NCBI RefSeq assembly: GCF_002938435.1
Contig: NZ_POQT01000035.1
Coordinates: 1 to 48,173 of the forward strand
From: Blastococcus saxobsidens
GTDB lineage: Bacteria > Actinomycetota > Actinomycetes > Mycobacteriales > Geodermatophilaceae
Direction of reading: 5' to 3'
DNA length: 48,173 nucleotides
Shown: positions 33,239-40,280 of the stretch, in pieces
How the letters are laid out: every line of letters begins with the position of its first letter
Position numbering within the stretch: position 1 is the first letter of the stretch
Program-made: the position numbers and the translations under genes
Notes under the pieces: generated by a model
Databases searched by the model: none
Told to the model about the DNA's origin: nothing
Seen by the model: only the letters and a program-made list of their open reading frames with translations

Positions 33239-34059
33239 AGGACCGTCAGCAGACCGACGGCGACCGGTGCCGCCGCAGCCATCGGCAGCACGACCTGCAC
33301 CACGGTCAGCACCCACGGCGACGAGTCGTCGGCCGCCGTGCCGCCGGCCGCATCCACCGCGACGTAGCTGGCCGCGACGGCGACCAGGGCGACGACGCCC
33401 GCGACGACGGCTCCGAGGGCCAGCGCGCGGAGCATGCCCAGCCCGGCGAGGTCACGGACCGCGAAGGCCGTCCCCGCGCCGGCGAGCACGGCCAGCACCA
33501 GGCCGACCAGCCCCCGGGGTACGCCGTCGGCGACCTGCGGGCGCGGGAGCACCTGGTCCACCAGGTGGCCGACCGCCAGGGAGACCCCGGCGGACAGGGC
33601 GGTGAGCACCAGCCGCCCCTCGTCGGACGTGCCGAGCAGCAGCAGCGCCGCGAGCGCGCCGACCGCGGTCAGCAGCAGCGCGGAGCCGGCCAGCGAGTCG
33701 ACCAGCGCGTGCCGCGGGGAGCGCAGCATCTGCTGGAGGACGGCGGCCAGGAAACCGACCCCCAGCACCGCCAGCAGCCCGCCCAGCACGGGGCGCTGCG
33801 GCAGGGCGAGCACCAGGTCGGCGGCCACCGCCGCGGCCGTGCCGACGGCCAGCGAGGCCGCGAAGCCCCGCATCCCGGCGACCAGCACCCAGGACAGGAC
33901 GAGCGCGAACTGGACCACGAGCACGGCGGCCAGCGCGCCGACGGCACCGAAGGCGGCGGGCAGGCCGGCCAGCAGGCCGGTGGCGAGCACCGCCACCCCG
34001 GCGGCGGGCAGGTGGTGCGCCCGGTCCGGCGTCCCGGGCACGACCGCGGTGGAACTCAC
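33235..34059 (-). CDS. Uncharacterised polytopic membrane protein
   Basis: 274 residues, Ala/Leu/Val-rich, about eight membrane segments (near 18-45, 47-65, 68-85, 90-110, 120-142, 145-165, 185-205, 210-235 and a C-terminal one at 250-272). The only hydrophilic stretches are short basic or acidic loops such as LRSPRHALVDS and DAAGGTAADDSSP. No known motif. It is translated with the DUF2993 gene (4-base overlap), so the pair may act together on envelope lipids. Start GTG 34059. Confidence 0.75.
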   Translation of the reverse strand: MSSTAVVPGTPDRAHHLPAAGVAVLATGLLAGLPAAFGAVGALAAVLVVQFALVLSWVLVAGMRGFAASLAVGTAAAVAADLVLALPQRPVLGGLLAVLGVGFLAAVLQQMLRSPRHALVDSLAGSALLLTAVGALAALLLLGTSDEGRLVLTALSAGVSLAVGHLVDQVLPRPQVADGVPRGLVGLVLAVLAGAGTAFAVRDLAGLGMLRALALGAVVAGVVALVAVAASYVAVDAAGGTAADDSSPWVLTVVQVVLPMAAAAPVAVGLLTVL

Positions 34060-34253
34060 CGTTGGATCGTCTCAGACGCCCGGCGTCCGACCCGCTCGAC
34101 GAGCGGGGCCGGCGCGCTGCTGACCCGCAGGGGGCGCGCCTCGACGAGTTCGGGGACGTCGCGGGGCACGTCGGCTATCCTGCCCTCTCACCTCGACAGC
34201 GTGGTCGCAGGTCCGGCCGTCGCCCGCCGGCCACGGACCCCTGAGGAGACGAC

Positions 34254-34991
34254 ATGCGACTCGTGCTCATGACCGCCGCGCGCCAGGCCACGACCGAGGT
34301 GCTGCCCGCCCTCGGTCTGCTCGGTCACCAGGTCCGCGTGGTCGCCCCGGAGCTGTCGAGCCTGCTGGACGGGGACTCGGGCGACGTCGTCCTGGTCGAT
34401 GCCCGGCACGACCTCGCCAGGGCCCGCACCCTGTGCGGGCTGCTCTCCTCCACCGGGGTCGCCGCCGCGCTGGTCGCCATCCTCTCCGAGGGCGGCCTGG
34501 TCGCCCTCTCGGCCGACTGGGGCGTCGACGACGTGCTGCTCGACACCGCCGGCCCCGCCGAGGTCGACGCCCGGCTCAAGTGGGCCACCTCCCGCCGGCT
34601 GGCCGCCTCGACGCCCGCGGACGGTGCCGACGGCGGCGTCACGCAGGCCGGCGAACTGGTCATCGACGAGCACAGCTACTCCGCGAAGCTGCGCGGCCGC
34701 GCCCTCGACCTGACCTACAAGGAGTTCGAGCTCCTGAAGTACCTCGCCCAGCACCCGGGGCGGGTCTTCTCCCGCGCCCAGCTGCTGCAGGAGATCTGGG
34801 GCTACGACTACTTCGGTGGCACCCGCACCGTCGACGTCCACGTGCGCCGGCTGCGGGCCAAGCTCGGCACCGAGCACGAGGCGCTGATCGGCACCGTGCG
34901 CAACGTCGGCTACAAGCTCGACCGCCAGGTGGCCGACGCCACCGCCGCGGCCGCCGCCCCGGACGACAGGACCGACGCCGAGCTGGTCTGA
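34254..34991 (+). CDS. glnR: GlnR-type orphan response regulator
   Basis: 245 residues. The receiver-like domain (1-115) lacks the usual acidic pair near the N-terminus ([13 protein letters not shown]) but keeps an Asp at position 49 (VVLVDARHD), typical of GlnR, which works as a dimer without phosphorylation. The winged helix (about 135-225) has [40 protein letters not shown] and [10 protein letters not shown]. GlnR is the global nitrogen regulator in actinobacteria, acting on glnA, amtB and nir genes. The C-terminal tail is Ala/Asp-rich. GAGGAGACG precedes the ATG. It overlaps mshD by one base, as Rv0818-mshD. Confidence 0.92.
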   Translation: MRLVLMTAARQATTEVLPALGLLGHQVRVVAPELSSLLDGDSGDVVLVDARHDLARARTLCGLLSSTGVAAALVAILSEGGLVALSADWGVDDVLLDTAGPAEVDARLKWATSRRLAASTPADGADGGVTQAGELVIDEHSYSAKLRGRALDLTYKEFELLKYLAQHPGRVFSRAQLLQEIWGYDYFGGTRTVDVHVRRLRAKLGTEHEALIGTVRNVGYKLDRQVADATAAAAAPDDRTDAELV

Positions 34992-35902
34992 TGGGGCGGG
35001 TGAGCACCTCGGGTCCCGACGTCGACGTCCCCGCCGTCCTCGCGCTGCTGCGCGCCGCCACGGCCGCCGACGGCGTGCGGCCGCTGTCGGAGGACGCCGA
35101 GCTGCGGTTGCAGCACCGCTCCCCCGGCGGTGCCGACCTCGTGGAGCGCGCCGACGACGGCACACCGGTCGGCTACGCCCGCCTCGACGACGGCGTCGCC
35201 GAGCTGGTCGTCCACCCCGACCACCGGCGCCGCGGCCACGGGACGGCGCTGCTCCGCCGGGTGCTGGACGCCGCCGGCCGGGGCCCGGTCGACATCTGGG
35301 CGCACGGGGACCTGCCCGGCTCCGCCGAACTGCTCGCCGCGCACGGCTTCGCCCGCGCCCGTGTGCTGCTGCAGATGCGCCGCGACCTCGCCGGCGTCGA
35401 CCCCGATCCCCGGCCCGCCCTCGCCGAGGGCGTCACGGTGTCGGCCTTCCGTCCCGGCCGGGACGAGGAGGCGTGGCTGGGGGTGAACGCCCACGCCTTC
35501 GACTGGCACCCGGAGCAGGGGCGGACGACCCGTGCGGACCTGGAGCTGCGCGAGGCCGAGCCGTGGTTCGACCCCGAGGGCTTCCTGCTGGCCTGGCGCG
35601 GTGAACCGGACGACGGCGGTGAGCTGCTCGGCTTCCACTGGACGAAGGTGCACCCGCCCGGCGACGCCGGCCCCGAGCCGGTCGGCGAGATCTACGTGCT
35701 CGGCGTCGATCCAGGCGCGCAAGGTCTGGGCCTGGGCCGGGCGCTCACCGATCTCGGCCTGGCCCACCTGCGCGGGCGGGGCCTGGCCGAGGTGCTGCTG
35801 TACGTCGAGGAGGACAACGAGGCGGCGGTGCGGCTGTACGAGGCACGTGGTTTCCGCCGGTCCGCCGTCGACGTCGCCTGGCGGCGCCCGGAGCGACCGT
35901 AG
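34991..35902 (+). CDS. mshD: Mycothiol synthase (acetyl-CoA:Cys-GlcN-Ins acetyltransferase)
   Basis: 303 residues, two GNAT domains. The N-terminal half has the acetyl-CoA motif VVHPDHRRRGHGTALLRRVL; the C-terminal half has GEIYVLGVDPGAQGLGLGRA and LYVEEDNEAAVRLYEARGF, plus GFHWTKVHPP. It performs the last step of mycothiol synthesis in the cytoplasm. ATG 34991 overlaps the glnR stop (TGATG); GTG 35000 is a possible alternative. mshA for the first step is at 10685. Convergent with tatC. Confidence 0.95.
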   Translation: MGRVSTSGPDVDVPAVLALLRAATAADGVRPLSEDAELRLQHRSPGGADLVERADDGTPVGYARLDDGVAELVVHPDHRRRGHGTALLRRVLDAAGRGPVDIWAHGDLPGSAELLAAHGFARARVLLQMRRDLAGVDPDPRPALAEGVTVSAFRPGRDEEAWLGVNAHAFDWHPEQGRTTRADLELREAEPWFDPEGFLLAWRGEPDDGGELLGFHWTKVHPPGDAGPEPVGEIYVLGVDPGAQGLGLGRALTDLGLAHLRGRGLAEVLLYVEEDNEAAVRLYEARGFRRSAVDVAWRRPERP

Positions 35903-35958
35903 CCGCCCGCGAAGCGGCGTCCCCATGCCTGCCCGGACCGCTGGCGCGTGCCACCGCC

Positions 35959-36897
35959 CTAGGCCGGCCGTGCCGCATCGCCGAGGCCGGCCGGCTCGCT
36001 GTCCGCCGGCAGGAATTCCGCGTCCAGCCGGGAAGGCGTGGCATCCAGCGGCGATGCCTCCCCGTCGCCCACGGAGCGGAACGACTCGGCCATCGATCGC
36101 CGGGCCCTCCGGCGGTCGACCACCCGGGCCACCTGGATGGCGAGCTCGAACAGCACGATCATGGGCGCGGCCATCGCCACCATGGTGAACGGGTCCTGGG
36201 TCGGCGTGACGAACGCGGCGAACAGCACCGTCAGGAAGAAGATCCACCGGCGGGCCCCGGAGAGCGCGTCGTGCGAGAGGACGCCGACGACGTTGAGCGC
36301 CACAGCGATCAACGGCAGCTCGAAGGACAAGCCGAACGCCAGCAGGAGCGAGATGACGAAGCCGATGTAGTCCTGAGCGGTGAGCGCGACGACCACCCCC
36401 TCCCCGGCGAGGCCGAGCAGCAGCCGGAGGCCGGCCGAGAGCGACACGTATGCCAGGGCGGCGCCGAGGCCGAACAGTGCCGACGACGCGGTCACGAAGA
36501 CGACGCCGTAGCGCTTCTCGGTGCTCTTCAACCCCGGCGTCAGGAACTGCCACACCTGGAAGAGCCACAACGGCGCCGACACGACCACCCCGACGATGAA
36601 GCTGATCTTCAACCGGATGAGAGCGCCGCCGAAGACGTCCGTCACCAGCAGCCCGCATCCACCCTGCGCGTCGTTGTAGCGCAGTTCCTCGGGCAGCCCG
36701 CAGTAGGGCGCCCGGATGAAGTCCCCGAGCCCCTGGTCGTACCACCAGAACGCCAGCGCCGTTCCGGCGAGCACAGCGATCAGCGAGACGCCGACCCGGT
36801 TGCGCAGTTCGGTGAGGTGCGCGACCAGGGGCATCCCCGCCTGCGGGTCACGGGCTGCCCGGCGCTGCCGGAGACGGACGGTCCGCACGCTGGGCAC
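35959..36897 (-). CDS. tatC: Sec-independent translocase subunit TatC
   Basis: 312 residues, six membrane segments. Signal-recognition elements: MPLVAHLTELRNRVGVSL in the N-terminal cytoplasmic stretch, APLWLFQVWQFLTPGLKSTE in the first cytoplasmic loop, and FGLSFELPLIAVALNVVGVL in TM4. An N-terminal basic extension of about 20 residues and a 55-residue disordered tail are present. Two Cys residues occur in the first periplasmic loop (PYCGLPEELRYNDAQGGCGL) and could form a disulfide. It starts 8 bp after the tatA stop, so it is co-transcribed. Confidence 0.95.
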   Translation of the reverse strand: MPSVRTVRLRQRRAARDPQAGMPLVAHLTELRNRVGVSLIAVLAGTALAFWWYDQGLGDFIRAPYCGLPEELRYNDAQGGCGLLVTDVFGGALIRLKISFIVGVVVSAPLWLFQVWQFLTPGLKSTEKRYGVVFVTASSALFGLGAALAYVSLSAGLRLLLGLAGEGVVVALTAQDYIGFVISLLLAFGLSFELPLIAVALNVVGVLSHDALSGARRWIFFLTVLFAAFVTPTQDPFTMVAMAAPMIVLFELAIQVARVVDRRRARRSMAESFRSVGDGEASPLDATPSRLDAEFLPADSEPAGLGDAARPA

Positions 36898-36905
36898 GGC
36901 CTCGA

Positions 36906-37169
36906 TCAGGGGGCGGACGGGGCGGGCGGCACCCGACGCGCTCCGGCGCCGGCCTCGGAGCTACTGGACGGCGTCGCCACGAGCTCACCACGCAGGGCGG
37001 CCGGCTCGTCCGGGCGATGGCGGTCGTCCTCCTTCATCCCCTTCATCTCGCCCTTGAAGATGCGCAGCGACCGGCCGAGCGAGCGGGACGCGTCCGGCAG
37101 CTTCTTGTAACCGAAGAGCAGGAGCACGGCCAGCAGGACGAGGCCGATCTCCATGGGACCCAGGTTCAT
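36906..37169 (-). CDS. tatA: Tat pore protein TatA
   Basis: 87 residues from ATG 37169 (GAGGAG nine bases upstream). One N-terminal membrane segment (GPMEIGLVLLAVLLLFGYKK), the FGxKKLP hinge, and an amphipathic helix SRSLGRSLRIFKGEMKGMKE. This sequence pattern is diagnostic of TatA rather than TatB. The C-terminal 35 residues are disordered. Confidence 0.93.
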   Translation of the reverse strand: MNLGPMEIGLVLLAVLLLFGYKKLPDASRSLGRSLRIFKGEMKGMKEDDRHRPDEPAALRGELVATPSSSSEAGAGARRVPPAPSAP

Positions 37170-37212
37170 GACGTCTCTCCTCGAGTGCGTGTTCGACGGT
37201 GGTGGGAGCTGG

Positions 37213-37491
37213 TCACGGGGCGGCCGGGCCGTCCGGATCCCCGTCGCCCAGGAGGTGCCGTCGCACCAGCTCCCGGGGCTGGTACTGACGGAGGTCGAGG
37301 TCGCGCAGCCGGCCGAGGTCCTCGCCGATGCTGTCGTCCAGCTGGCTGCGCACACCGGTCATGGCCCCGCGCAGGCGCTTGAGGCCGGACGCCGACTCCC
37401 GCGCCAGGTCCGGCAGCCGGTCGGGGCCGAAGATGAACAGTGCGGCCAGGGCGAGCACGACCACCTCGCCCCAGCCGATCGAGTTGAGCAC
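37213..37491 (-). CDS. tatB: Tat receptor protein TatB
   Basis: 92 residues from GTG 37491 (GGAG seven bases upstream). Membrane segment NSIGWGEVVVLALAALFIFG, hinge FGPDRLPDLARESASGLKRL with the TatB-type Gly-Pro, then a long amphipathic helix with LRGAMTGVRSQLDDSIGEDL. With TatC it forms the signal-peptide receptor. It heads tatB-tatA-tatC behind phoX; a strong hairpin separates it from phoX. Confidence 0.87.
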   Translation of the reverse strand: MLNSIGWGEVVVLALAALFIFGPDRLPDLARESASGLKRLRGAMTGVRSQLDDSIGEDLGRLRDLDLRQYQPRELVRRHLLGDGDPDGPAAP

Positions 37492-37524
37492 GCCAGGCTC
37501 CGATCGCAGTCGTGTGGCCACGGG

Positions 37525-37566
37525 TCCCCGGGTGTCCCGGCGCCACGGCACCGGGACACCCGGGGA
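37525..37566 (-). terminator. Hairpin between phoX and tatB
   Basis: A perfect 16-bp stem (TCCCCGGGTGTCCCGG with its complement) and a 10-nt loop, 15 bp after the phoX stop. No U-tract. It would end phoX transcripts fully or partly; read-through would feed tatBAC. Confidence 0.8.
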
Positions 37567-37580
37567 ACAGGAGGCTCAGG

Positions 37581-39011
37581 TCAGAGCGCGCCCTTCTCCC
37601 ACGGCCCGCGGATCGCGAAGCTGACCCCCGGGGTCTGGACGTTGACGAACATGACGTCACCGTCGGGGCTGAAGCACGCCCCGGCGAACTCGGCGTCGCT
37701 GAGGCTGTTCTTCGCGAAGTCGAAGATCTCGCCCCGCTCGTTGAGACCGCGGACGAACTGCTCGCCGCCGCCGTCCTCGCACAGCACCAGGCCACCGCGA
37801 GGGCTGACCGTGAGGTTGTCCGGAGCGTCCAGCACCTCGGCCGACGGCGACTCGAACAGCAGGATCAGCTGGCCACCGGAGCGCCCACGGGGGCGGTACT
37901 CCCACACCTGGCCGGCGCCGGCGTCGCCGCCGCTGGTGGCGTTGAAGAAGACGCTGCCGCCGTCGTACCAGCAGCCCTCGAGCCGGGCGAAAGCTGCGCC
38001 ACCCTTGACTGCGCCCTGGTTGTACACCGACTCGGTCGTGATGGCGGCCGGGTCCGGGTCGTCGATGGTCACCCACTCGACCGGCATGGGGTTCCCCACC
38101 CGGTTGCTCACCCCGGTGTAGGTCTGCATCTGCGGCTGTTCCTTGACCGCGAGCATCTGCAGCACCCCGCCGGCCGCGAGGTTGCCGGGCTCCGCGGGCA
38201 GGAACCGGTAGAAGCCCGAGGTGTTGCCGCTGTCCTCGGTCTCGTACACGATGCCGGTGGCCGGGTCGACCGCGACGGCCTCGTGGGCGAAGCGCCCCAT
38301 CGCCGTGTAGGGCGCGGGGTTCTCGACGGGGCCGTCCTGGTGGGCGGGCACCTCGAAGATGTAGCCGTGGTTCTTGGTGAACCCGTTCTGCGTTCCGTTG
38401 ACCGTCTCCTCGCAGGAGAGCCAGGACCCCCAGGGGGTGAGCCCTCCGGCGCAGTTGACCGAGGTGCCGTTGAGCGAGATGAAGCTGTCGGTCAGCATCA
38501 GTTCGCTGGTGTCGAAGGTGAGCGTCGTCGTGCCACCGGCGGCCAGGGGGTCGTAGGCGTCGTCCCGGTCGCCGACGAGCGCCTTGTCGTAGCTCCTGGT
38601 GGCCGTGGGGGTGGGCGCGTAGCCCTGCTCGTGGTTGCGGACCAGCCGGATGACCTGGGGGGTGCCGGTGGCGAAGGTGGCCATGCCGTCGTGCCGGCCG
38701 GGAGTCGGGTGGCCATCCGAACCCCGGGCCGGCAGGCCCCGGGGGGTGGCGAAGGATGCCTCGTGACCGAAGGACGCGTACTCGAACCCGGCCGGGAGCC
38801 ACAGCAGGGTCTCGCCGGTGGTCATGTCCTTGGCGGGCGCGATGGGGCCGTAGCCACCGTTGTCGGGTGCCTTCAGCTCCTGGCCGCGGCGGCCGGGGGC
38901 GGCGAGCGCCCCGTGGGCGGCGAGGGCGTGCGTGCCGCTGGCCAGCATGGTGCCGGCAGTGATGACGGCGCCGCGCTGGAGGAACTTGCGGCGGTCGAGG
39001 GAGCTGCTCAT
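37581..39011 (-). CDS. phoX: PhoX-family secreted alkaline phosphatase (DUF839)
   Basis: 476 residues. Twin-arginine signal peptide: SSLDRRKFLQRGAVITAGTM, with cleavage expected near GTHALAAHG (residues about 27-38). The DUF839/PhoX body has metal-site segments RLVRNHEQG, GLTPWGSWLSCEETVNGTQN, RFAHEAVAVDPATGIVYETE and NLTVSPRGGLVLCEDGGGEQ. PhoX is a calcium/iron phosphomonoesterase that frees phosphate outside the cell and needs Tat export, matching the tat genes directly downstream. GGAGAG precedes the ATG. The promoter has PHO boxes. Confidence 0.92.
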   Translation of the reverse strand: MSSSLDRRKFLQRGAVITAGTMLASGTHALAAHGALAAPGRRGQELKAPDNGGYGPIAPAKDMTTGETLLWLPAGFEYASFGHEASFATPRGLPARGSDGHPTPGRHDGMATFATGTPQVIRLVRNHEQGYAPTPTATRSYDKALVGDRDDAYDPLAAGGTTTLTFDTSELMLTDSFISLNGTSVNCAGGLTPWGSWLSCEETVNGTQNGFTKNHGYIFEVPAHQDGPVENPAPYTAMGRFAHEAVAVDPATGIVYETEDSGNTSGFYRFLPAEPGNLAAGGVLQMLAVKEQPQMQTYTGVSNRVGNPMPVEWVTIDDPDPAAITTESVYNQGAVKGGAAFARLEGCWYDGGSVFFNATSGGDAGAGQVWEYRPRGRSGGQLILLFESPSAEVLDAPDNLTVSPRGGLVLCEDGGGEQFVRGLNERGEIFDFAKNSLSDAEFAGACFSPDGDVMFVNVQTPGVSFAIRGPWEKGAL

Positions 39012-39053
39012 GTGGTGCTCTCCTTGAGGTCGAGCAGAGGACGGACCGTTCCG

Positions 39054-39108
39054 ACGCTAGGGAGCTCGGACGTCCGGGAAGGAGCCGTCCGGCGAAGCCC
39101 CGGCGAAC
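39054..39108 (-). promoter_or_regulatory. PHO box and promoter of phoX
   Basis: On the minus strand two adjacent 11-mers, GTTCGCCGGGG and CTTCGCCGGAC (39108-39087), are followed by exactly 27 nt and TAGCGT (39059-39054). The sequence around the -10 (CTAGCGTC) is identical to that of pstS. Confidence 0.65.
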
Positions 39109-39133
39109 GACCGTTGCGCGCTCTGGCGGCGAT

Positions 39134-39177
39134 GTTGGCTCCGCGTTCACCCGGAAGCAGCACCGGCTTCCTACGGT
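39134..39177 (+). promoter_or_regulatory. PHO-box-like promoter of the flavodoxin gene
   Basis: GTTGGCTCCGC (39134-39144) and GTTCACCCGGA (39145-39155) are adjacent 11-mers; TACGGT (39172-39177) lies 16 nt further, that is 27 minus one 11-bp unit, so the phase is kept. Confidence 0.5.
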
Positions 39178-39207
39178 GCAGAGGACGGCGTCGATCCGAG
39201 GAGAAGC

Positions 39208-39834
39208 ATGTCCACCACGCTCGACACGACCGCGATGCCGCCTGCAGCCATCGGCCCGGGCGGAGGGCCGACGGCTCCCCGGCACGGCCGGGGTCCGCGG
39301 GTGCTGGTCGTATTCGCCGGTCGGCACGGGTCGACGCGGGAGATCGCCGCCCGGCTCGCCCGATACCTGACGCAGAGCGAGGCCGGCCGGCGGACCGGTC
39401 TGCACGCCGCCCTGGCGCCTGCGCAGAGCCGGCCCGACCCGGAACCGTTCACCGGGGTCGTGCTGGGCAGCGCGGTCTACGGAGGTGCGTGGCTCGAGCC
39501 GGCGAGGGGCTATCTCGAGACCCACGCCGACGCCCTCGCCCGCAGGGCCACGTGGTCGTTCTCCAGCGGGATGTGGGGGCAGGAAGCCTCCCCCTCGCTG
39601 CGGGGTGAGTCGTCCCCGTGGGTCCATGAGCTCACCGGCCGGCACGAGCACCGGTGGTTCCGCGGTCGCACCGAGCGACGCCTGCTCTCGGCTGCGGAAC
39701 TCCACGCGTGGCCGCGGTTCGCAGCGCCGGCCGGGGACCAACGGGACTGGCAGGCCGTCCGCGCGTGGGCTGCCGAGATCGCCGGCGCCCTCGAGGCGGT
39801 GGGTGCGAACTCCCGGGACCACCAGGTGGTGTGA
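39208..39834 (+). CDS. Flavodoxin-domain protein (Flavodoxin_5 / HemG-like)
   Basis: 208 residues, soluble. After about 30 disordered residues comes the FMN phosphate loop VLVVFAGRHGSTREIAARLA, then VVLGSAVYGGAWLEPARGYL and a Ser/Trp-rich WSFSSGMWGQEASPSL, as in menaquinone-dependent protoporphyrinogen oxidase HemG and related flavodoxins. It likely carries electrons or oxidises a quinone-linked substrate; a haem role is not indicated by neighbours. GAGGAG precedes the ATG. Divergent from phoX, with a PHO-box-like promoter. Confidence 0.82.
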   Translation: MSTTLDTTAMPPAAIGPGGGPTAPRHGRGPRVLVVFAGRHGSTREIAARLARYLTQSEAGRRTGLHAALAPAQSRPDPEPFTGVVLGSAVYGGAWLEPARGYLETHADALARRATWSFSSGMWGQEASPSLRGESSPWVHELTGRHEHRWFRGRTERRLLSAAELHAWPRFAAPAGDQRDWQAVRAWAAEIAGALEAVGANSRDHQVV

Positions 39835-40280
39835 CCTCGACCGGGGGCCACCTGTCCTCCCGGACGGGGCATCCGCCACCGATCCCGGGAGCGCAGCGGG
39901 CGGTCGACTCCGCGATGGGGGGCACGTCCTCGGGCGAGCGTGCGACGCCGCCGCGCTGCCGCGACCTGCGGTCCACCCGGGTCCGTGACCGTCGGCGACA
40001 TCCGGGCCCGTCCGGGGCGCCGCAGCCTGACGAGGTGGCGTCGTGCCGACCGACCTGCCCCTGCCCTGGGCTCCCGGTCCGCTCAGGCCCCGCCGGACCT
40101 CCTGGCTGGGCCCCGCAGGCCGCGCGGTGACCGCTCGATGCCCGGCCGGCGTGTCCGGAGCGACCGTCATCGCCAGTTCCGCCGCCGGTCGGCCTGTGTT
40201 CACGCGTCGGCTCCCCGTCGGCCGCCCTCCCGGGCGTGGATGGACGGGCCCTTCCTTCCCACCCCGTCCCTGGAGCACAT
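39835..40280 (+). other. 446-bp intergenic region upstream of the nucleotidase gene
   Basis: No convincing gene: open frames here have no Shine-Dalgarno and no recognisable product. At 40187-40208 GGTCGGCCTGT is followed directly by GTTCACGCGTC, a possible two-unit PHO box for the nucleotidase gene 73 bp downstream. GGAG (40272) is the Shine-Dalgarno of that gene. Nothing else stands out. Confidence 0.5.

Noticed and set aside
39835..40280. Open frames in the gap before the nucleotidase gene as possible genes
   Set aside because: No start signal, no family resemblance, and the frames run on into shadows of the nucleotidase gene.
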